From Amycolatopsis australiensis (lineage in GTDB: Bacteria > Actinomycetota > Actinomycetes > Mycobacteriales > Pseudonocardiaceae): a stretch of DNA of 64,000 nt. The DNA lies in contig NZ_FPJG01000006.1 of the NCBI RefSeq assembly GCF_900119165.1, positions 2,914,001-2,978,000 on the forward strand, written 5' to 3'. A model generated the notes under the pieces. The model ran no database searches and was not told the origin of the DNA. It saw nothing but the letters and a program-made list of their open reading frames with translations. The stretch's first letter is position 1; each line of letters starts with the position of its first letter. Below are positions 58,921 through 64,000 of this stretch, one piece after another. The position numbers and the translations under genes are program-made.

Positions 58921-58992
58921 GCGGTCGGTTCCGGCTTCTGGCACTGGCCGGTCGCCCCGGCCACGGTGACCGAGCTACCCGAAGGCGCCGAC
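58921..58992 (+). pseudogene. Fragment of a YbhB/PEBP (Raf kinase inhibitor-like) gene
   Basis: The plus strand reads SGFWHWPVAPATVTELPEGA, which matches the core TGSGFWHW-(5)-IPASVTELPEGAG segment of bacterial PEBP proteins. The flanking sequence does not continue the family in any frame, so this is a decayed remnant. Confidence 0.42.
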
Positions 58993-59289
58993 CCGCTTGG
59001 CCACGTCGACATCGACGCGTCCGGATCCCCGATGGACGCCGAAGGCGAGCCGCGTCCACATGGACGGCGACGCCCTCGGTGACGTCCCGCTGGGCAAGAA
59101 CCGCGTCGAGGTGGTGATCACCGCCGTGGCGCCGGACGAGGAGATCCCGTGGCCGGTCGAGGGCCCGGCAGGCCCGCACTGGTCCACTGTGGACGAATCA
59201 TGGCGGAAGCGCGTGCGGTTCCCGGCGGTCTCGGAAGCCTCGCTCAAGGCCGCCCTCGGCATCCTCGAGCGCACGGTCCGCCGCCGCGG

Positions 59290-61593
59290 TCAGCCGGTGC
59301 GCAGGCAGGTGATCCAGTAGTCGCCGCCGGCATCCCGTGCGACGCCGTGGGTTTCGCTCGGGAAGCCGGGGAAATGGCGGTCGAAGTCCTCCAGGGCACG
59401 CAGGTAGCGCAGCGTCGGTTCGTCGTGGCCGCCGGTGTTTTCGCCCGGCATGAGCACCGGGATGCCGGGCGGGGTGGTGACGACCTGGGTGGCGACGGTG
59501 CGGCCGGCGAGCTCGGCCAGGCGCACGGGCTCGGTGCCGCCGCGCAGCAGCCGCTGGTAGGTCCGCGCCGGGGTGAGCTCGGGGCGCGGCGGATGGGTGA
59601 ACGCCGAGTCGAGCAGCGGGATGAGGTCGCTCTTGCGCAGGTGGGCGTGCATCTGGTCGCACAGGTCGCGCAGCGTGAGGCCGGCGTAGCGGCCGGGATG
59701 GTCTTCGACCAGCCGCGGCAGGACCTCGGTGAGCCGCGCGCCGGTGTCGTAGAGCGTCTTGAAGTCGAGCAGGCCGTCGATGAGCGTGCCCCACTTGCCC
59801 TTGGTGATGCCCATGGAGAACAGGATCAGGCAGGTGTACGCGTCGGTCTTCTCGACGACGATGCGCCGGGTCTCGAGGTAGGCGGTGAGGATCCGCGCCG
59901 GGATGCCGAGGTCCGCCGCGGTGCCGCGGGCGTCGGTGCCCGGGCAGGTGACGCTGACCTTGACCGGGTCGAGCAGGCAGTAGCCCGGTTCCAGGCCCGC
60001 GAAGCCGTGCCAGTCCGCGCCGGGTTCGAGGGTCCAGCAGGACGGCTCGGTGCGCAGCAGGTCCAGCGGGGCGTCCGCGAACGCGTAGCGCTGCCCGGTG
60101 CGCGGATCGCCGACCTCGGGCGGCTGCCACGTGCCGAAGAACCAGCCGGGCCGGTCGCCCGCGGCGGCGATGCGGCGGCCGATGCGAGCCACTGCCTGCC
60201 GGAACCGGATGGCTTCGGTGACGGCCTCGTCGACCAGCCACCGCCCGCCCGGGCCGTCCATCATGCCGGCGGCGACGTCGAGCCCGGCGATCATCGGGTA
60301 GAGCGGGGACGTGGTCGCGTGCATCATGAACGTCTCGTTGAACTGCCGGTGCTCGACCGGCGACCGCGGCGCGTTCTTCACGTGCAGCATCGCGCTCTGG
60401 GACATCGCGGCGAGCAGCTTGTGGGTGGACTGGGTGCTGAGCACGGTGGGCCGGACGTCGTCGGGCACCGCGCCGGAGTCCACGGCCATGCCGTAGCGGC
60501 GGGCGTAGAGCGGGTGGAAGCGGGCGTAGGCGAACCACGCCTCGTCCAGGTGCAGCCGCGGCACGCTGGCGCCGAGCAGTTCGGCGACGCGGACGGCGTC
60601 GTAGCAGAGACCGTCGTAGGTCGAGTTGGTGATCACCGCGTACACCGGATCCGGCGCGGCGGCGCCGTCCGCGAGCGGGCTGCGCGGCACGAGATCGGCC
60701 ACGGCCTCGCGGCCCAGCGCGGCGGGCGGGATCGGGCCCATCAGCCCGTAACCGTTGCGCGTGGGCACGAGGTAGACCGGACGGCCGCCGGTCAGCGTCA
60801 GCCCGTGGTAGATCGCCTTGTGGCAGTTGCGGTCGACGAGCACGAGCTCGTCGGTGGCGACGCTGGCGTGCAGGGCGATGCGGTCGCCGGTGGAATCGCC
60901 GTGCAGCACGAAATACGTCAGGTCGGCGCCGAAGATGCGGGCCGCGTTGCGCTCCGCGTCGCCGATGGGTCCGGTGTGCTCGAACAGCGAGCCCAGCTCG
61001 CCGACGGAAATCGAAAGGTCGGTGCGGAACAACCGCTCGCCGTAGTAGTCGAACAGCGCCCGCCCGACCGGCGATTTCAGGAATGCCACGCCACCCGCGT
61101 GCGCGGGAGTGTGCCACGAATATTCGTGCGTGTCGTCGAACCGCCGCAGTTCCCGGAAGAACGGCGGCAGGATTTCGTCCCGGTAGCGCCGCGCGGCGAC
61201 GCCGATCCGCCCGGCGATGAACCCCGGCGTGTCCTCCAGCAGCCACACGTAGCCGCAGATCACTTCGGACACCCACAGGGGCAGGTCGTCGACGGAGGCG
61301 GCGCTGGTGACGAGGAAGACGGGAAGCCGGGTGAACCGGTTGACGAGCGCTTTCAGCACGGCTTCGGCGGCGACGTCCCGATCGCCGCCGGAGTCGGGCA
61401 GCTCCCAGCTCACCAGCGCGGCCCCGAGGTCGGCCCGGCTCTGCACGAGCGCGAGGGCGTCCTCGTCGGTCCCGGCCCGCACGACGCCGTGCCCGTCGGC
61501 GGCGAGGTGCTCGCAGATCCGCGCGAGCTGGGCGTCGAGCACCGACCCGGGTGGAATGTCGTTCAGCGCGAGCAGAACGGTCGAACCGGCCAT
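59290..61593 (-). CDS. Orn/Lys/Arg decarboxylase, PLP fold type I
   Basis: 767 residues from ATG 61593 behind GAGAGGGG. Wing domain (1-125, with PVFLVTSA), then the aminotransferase-like core: YSWHTPAHAGGVAFLKSPVGRALFDYYG, HGDSTGDRIALHAS, DRNCHKAIYHGL, the PLP-contact Asp in LHLDEAWFAYARFHPLY and the Schiff-base Lys in STQSTHKLLAAMSQSAMLHV. The C-terminal domain is complete. Length and motifs match inducible arginine/lysine/ornithine decarboxylases (AdiA/CadA/SpeF type) producing polyamines or acid resistance. Which amino acid is used cannot be told. The IS element lies 165 bp upstream of its start. Confidence 0.9.
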   Translation of the reverse strand: MAGSTVLLALNDIPPGSVLDAQLARICEHLAADGHGVVRAGTDEDALALVQSRADLGAALVSWELPDSGGDRDVAAEAVLKALVNRFTRLPVFLVTSAASVDDLPLWVSEVICGYVWLLEDTPGFIAGRIGVAARRYRDEILPPFFRELRRFDDTHEYSWHTPAHAGGVAFLKSPVGRALFDYYGERLFRTDLSISVGELGSLFEHTGPIGDAERNAARIFGADLTYFVLHGDSTGDRIALHASVATDELVLVDRNCHKAIYHGLTLTGGRPVYLVPTRNGYGLMGPIPPAALGREAVADLVPRSPLADGAAAPDPVYAVITNSTYDGLCYDAVRVAELLGASVPRLHLDEAWFAYARFHPLYARRYGMAVDSGAVPDDVRPTVLSTQSTHKLLAAMSQSAMLHVKNAPRSPVEHRQFNETFMMHATTSPLYPMIAGLDVAAGMMDGPGGRWLVDEAVTEAIRFRQAVARIGRRIAAAGDRPGWFFGTWQPPEVGDPRTGQRYAFADAPLDLLRTEPSCWTLEPGADWHGFAGLEPGYCLLDPVKVSVTCPGTDARGTAADLGIPARILTAYLETRRIVVEKTDAYTCLILFSMGITKGKWGTLIDGLLDFKTLYDTGARLTEVLPRLVEDHPGRYAGLTLRDLCDQMHAHLRKSDLIPLLDSAFTHPPRPELTPARTYQRLLRGGTEPVRLAELAGRTVATQVVTTPPGIPVLMPGENTGGHDEPTLRYLRALEDFDRHFPGFPSETHGVARDAGGDYWITCLRTG

Positions 61594-61758
61594 GACGAAA
61601 CCCCTCTCGCGAATGGCGACCCTCAGGTATATCCCCGGCCCGAAGCGGCCGTCGATCGGCCGAAAGCCGGACGATTTGTCACACGTCCGAGTGGCTCGAC
61701 GGAAAGTGATGTGCGATTTCACCGGTTGGTGGACCGATCGGCCCTGAACGGCCCTAGC

Positions 61759-62629
61759 TGTATCTGGCTTTCAGGTTGGTTGCAGTCGGCTGGTGGGTGG
61801 GTGGCCTCTGAGTGCGCTGTGGCGGCGTTGAGTGTTGTAGTGCTCGAGCCAGGGTGCACGGGCTGCTGCGTGTTCGGTGTTGCTGGTGACGGCCTGGCGG
61901 TAGCCCGCTCGGTTTGCAGGGTGCGGTTGAGACGTTCGACTTTGCCGTTCTGCCAGGGGCAGTGGGGCTTTACGAACTTCTGCCGGATGCGGTGCTCGGC
62001 GCAGACCTCCCGTAACGACCAGCGGTAGGCCCGGGCGTTGTCGGTCATCAACCGTTCGATGCGGGTGATGCCGTGACCGGCGGAGTAGGCGATGGCCCGG
62101 GTGAGGAAGGCCGCGCAGGTTGGCCCGTTCTCGTCCGGGTGGATCTCGGAGCAGGCCAGGCGGGAGTGGTCGTCGACCGGGGAGCGGACGTAGTCGTAGC
62201 CGATCTTGGCGCTGCGCTCGCCGGCCTCCGCCGTCGGGGATGCGGCCGATCTTCTTGACGTCGATGTGGACCAGCTCACCCGGCTGCTCGCGCTCATAGC
62301 GGACAGCTGCGGTCTTGCTGGCCCGGACCACCTGTCCGGTGATCGGGCCAGCGCGGCCAGTCGCGGGATGTGGTGGCGGGCCAGTACCCGCGACACTGTC
62401 CGCGTCGGAACCCCCGGTTCACAGCCGAGCCAGGCCGGGCCGCGGCGTTCGCGCTGCCGCAATGTGATGATCCGCTGCTCAAGCTGCTCGTGGCGAGGTA
62501 TGCGGCCGCGAGGATCGGTCACGAAGACCGGACTCGCCCTCGCTGGCGTAGCGGTCCAGCCAGGTCTTCACGCATTCGCGAGCCTCACGTCAACCCGAGC
62601 CTCCGCTACCGACGTCCTGGCCAGATACA
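61759..62629 (-). mobile_element. IS481-family insertion sequence, decayed inside, ends intact
   Basis: 871 bp with 10-bp perfect terminal inverted repeats TGTATCTGGC (61759-61768) and GCCAGATACA (62620-62629). It is flanked by the 6-bp direct repeat CCTAGC (61753-61758 and 62630-62635), a target-site duplication. The transposase inside is frameshifted. The right duplication contains the stop codon of the metallo-hydrolase gene, so the insertion left that protein unchanged. Confidence 0.88.
61771..62600 (-). pseudogene. IS481-family DDE transposase, multiply frameshifted
   Basis: Family segments are spread over different minus-strand frames: an HTH end like WLDRYASEGESGLRDRSSRP near 62560, RTVSRVLARHHIPRLAALAR, ELVHIDVKKIGRIPDGGG (first Asp), SPVDDHSRLACSEIHPDENG, LMTDNARAYRW (second Asp), NGKVERLNRTLQ (Glu) and finally YNTQRRHSALRGHPPTSRL before the stop at 61771. 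At least three frame changes are needed to join them, so the enzyme is dead although the DDE residues are all still encoded. Confidence 0.85.
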
Positions 62630-62630
62630 C

Positions 62631-63509
62631 CTAGCTCGGGACCGGTGCCGGCAGCGGACGGTACGGCGCGGGAACCCACTGCGCGTCGCCGTCACGGAAA
62701 CGGATCCGGCCGACGCCGGGAAACGGCAGGTGCGCGGCGCCGACCGCCCAGCCCCGGGCCCGGATCTCGGCCAGGACGCGCTGCCGGGCCGCGCGGGCAC
62801 CCGGCCGGTCGCTGTCGATGTCCATCGTGACGTGCGGGGCGGGCAGCTGGACGGCGTGGCTGTGCACGGTGTCGCCCCAGAACAGCAGCCGTTCCGCGGC
62901 GTCGCCGACGAGATAGCCGCTGTGGCCCGGCGTGTGCCCGTGGAGATCGACCGCGGTGACGCCCGGCACGGGCTGCTCACCGTAGGTGAAGGTCGCGAGC
63001 CGGCCATCGGCGCGATAGGGCGCCAGCGCCTGCGCGGCCCACTGGTGGATCTGCGCTTGCACGCCCTCGGCGCGCGCGGCGACCGCGTCGTTCAGCCAGT
63101 GCTCGACGTCGGGCGCCGACACGTGGACCGTCGCGGCCGGGAACGCCGCCTGCCCCGTGGCGGTCAGCAGCCCGGATGCGTGGTCCGGGTGCAGGTGCGT
63201 GATCAGCACGTCGTCGATCTGCTCCGGCGAGGTACCGGCGGCACGGAGGTTGCCGAGCAGGTGACCGGTGCCCGGCCCGAGCGAGGTGCCGGCCCCCGCG
63301 TCGACCAGGACCGTGCGGCCGGCGGACCGGAACAGGAAGGTGTTGACCGCGGTCTGCAGGTCGCCTTCCGGCGGCAGGAACCCGTCGGCCAGCAGTTCGG
63401 TGATCCGCTGCGGGGACTCGCCGTGCATGTCGGCGGCGAAGATGGGCAGCGCTCCGTCGTAGATCGTCGTCACGGTGACCGCGCCGATCGTGGTCTGGGC
63501 CGAACTCAT
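62631..63509 (-). CDS. MBL-fold metallo-hydrolase
   Basis: 292 residues from ATG 63509. Zinc site: DDVLITHLHPDHASGLL (HxHxDH), with later His in HTPGHSGYLVGD and Asp in LLFWGDTVHSHAVQL. The N-terminus GAVTVTTIYDGALPIFAADMHGESPQRITELLADGFLP and the late-strand pattern resemble lactonase- or organophosphate-hydrolase-like members. The TAG stop at 62631-62633 lies in the IS target duplication. Its ATG overlaps the stop of the NmrA-like gene (ATGA). Confidence 0.88.
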   Translation of the reverse strand: MSSAQTTIGAVTVTTIYDGALPIFAADMHGESPQRITELLADGFLPPEGDLQTAVNTFLFRSAGRTVLVDAGAGTSLGPGTGHLLGNLRAAGTSPEQIDDVLITHLHPDHASGLLTATGQAAFPAATVHVSAPDVEHWLNDAVAARAEGVQAQIHQWAAQALAPYRADGRLATFTYGEQPVPGVTAVDLHGHTPGHSGYLVGDAAERLLFWGDTVHSHAVQLPAPHVTMDIDSDRPGARAARQRVLAEIRARGWAVGAAHLPFPGVGRIRFRDGDAQWVPAPYRPLPAPVPS

Positions 63510-64000
63510 GATTTCCCGTGTCCTCGGTGGATCGCGTTCGCGAGGAACTGCTCGAACGTCGTCGGTGTGGCGGTTTCGGCGGCACGCGGGCGCGTCATGG
63601 CGATCCGCCGTTCCGCGACGTCGCTCGTCATGGCGGTGACGCCGTCGGCCATGTGCGCCGAGAAGCCGGCTTCGAGGAGGCCGGCGCGCAGGGTGGCGGC
63701 GTCGATCTGCTCGTAGCGGGCGCCGGGGCGGCCGACGGCGTCGCCGATCGCGGCGGTGATCTCGGCGAGCGTGATGTCCCGCGGGCCGTGCAGTTCGAGC
63801 GTGCGGGTGGCGGCCGTGCGGCGTCCGGTGAGCAGGCACGCGGCGACCACGCCGATGTCGGCCGTGGCGATGGCCGGGAGCGGGAGGTCCGCGGGGATCA
63901 GCCCGTGCGCGACGCCGGTCGCGCGGACCTCGTCGATCATCGGGACGGCGTTCTCCATGAACCACCCGGGCCGCAGGTGGACCGACTTCACCCCGGTCAA
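63506..64000 (-). CDS. NmrA-like NAD(P)-binding protein, C-terminal part
   Basis: At least 164 residues; the gene runs off the right edge, so its start and the GxxGxxG motif are missing. VHLRPGWFMENAVPMIDEVRATGVAHGLIPADLPLPAIATADIGVVAACLLTG, ELHGPRDITLAEITAAIGDAVGRP and the later helices are typical of NmrA/atypical SDR proteins (RPxxFMEN motif). The reaction is unknown. It is coupled to the metallo-hydrolase by a 4-bp overlap. Confidence 0.83.
   Translation of the reverse strand: MTGVKSVHLRPGWFMENAVPMIDEVRATGVAHGLIPADLPLPAIATADIGVVAACLLTGRRTAATRTLELHGPRDITLAEITAAIGDAVGRPGARYEQIDAATLRAGLLEAGFSAHMADGVTAMTSDVAERRIAMTRPRAAETATPTTFEQFLANAIHRGHGKS

Larger units (their letters stand above)
58567..59289. 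other. Gene graveyard between kinase and decarboxylase
   Basis: 723 bp without an intact gene. It holds a GntR-FCD fragment on the minus strand and a PEBP fragment on the plus strand (separate entries). From about 59053 to 59320 a plus-strand frame reads DVPLGKNRVEVVITAVAPDEE and SWRKRVRFPAVSEASLKAALG with G/C-rich third positions; it may be the end of a broken gene but has no matching start. Confidence 0.5.

Noticed and set aside
1..64000. tRNA, rRNA or CRISPR arrays
   Set aside because: No cloverleaf with conserved T-loop, no rRNA segments and no regularly spaced repeats with unique spacers were recognised; the 30-bp units at 47.7 kb are contiguous and have no spacers.

Overview
The window is one contig segment of a high-GC actinomycete. 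The very GC-rich third codon positions, the imuB-dnaE2 mutagenesis pair, many divergent TetR/MarR switches, an AfsA-type butyrolactone enzyme, a SARP activator and a split transketolase all fit Pseudonocardiaceae, most likely Amycolatopsis; the genus is inferred. No tRNA, rRNA, CRISPR array or replication origin was seen.

Layout. 1-4.1 kb: end of imuB, then dnaE2 behind a probable LexA box. 4.1-6.2 kb: a secreted glycosidase with Fn3 and cellulose-binding domains behind a CebR-like operator. 6.2-17.2 kb: regulators, three small methyltransferase or reductase groups with clear operator palindromes, glmS, and a GNAT acetyltransferase coupled to a second infA behind a leader-peptide and hairpin arrangement. 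17.3-30.2 kb: a stress or envelope region (LEA-like DUF3618 protein, holin-like membrane protein, proline-rich coiled-coil protein, APC transporter, zinc alcohol dehydrogenase, Hsp20, SDR, OsmC, DUF3040, a lone ctaD), with two sigma-F/sigma-B-like promoters. 30.4-39.9 kb: TetR/epimerase pair, secreted peptidase, quinone oxidoreductase, a Rieske oxygenase/52-residue protein/ferredoxin reductase operon with IclR control, MFS pump and ArsR.

40.2-55.1 kb looks like an unusual biosynthetic gene cluster. A minus-strand operon holds fabH, an acyl carrier protein, fabF, fabG and a previously easy-to-miss 31-residue peptide gene. Divergent from it runs an operon of AfsA homologue, HAD phosphatase, split transketolase (N and C subunits) and an NTF2-like protein. 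A second block holds an MFS pump, a SARP activator, a KS-AT-DH*-ACP polyketide synthase of the orsellinic/6-methylsalicylic acid synthase type with a mutated DH site, and a TetR gene. The same TTGTAC-N4-GTACAA operator sits before the TetR gene and between the SARP and PKS genes, so TetR probably controls the PKS block. My reading is that a FAS-like set makes a beta-ketoacyl-ACP for AfsA, HAD dephosphorylates the product, transketolase adds a C2 unit to some intermediate, and the PKS makes an aromatic unit; the final product is unknown.

55.1-64 kb: epoxide hydrolase/TetR pair around twin operators, a NarL-type two-component system, a small gene graveyard, an Orn/Lys/Arg decarboxylase, a decayed IS481-family insertion with intact ends and target duplication exactly at the stop codon of a metallo-hydrolase gene, and the 3' part of an NmrA-like gene.

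Two copies of an interspersed element made of 30-bp palindromic units (19.4 and 47.7 kb) lie in intergenic space in opposite orientation.
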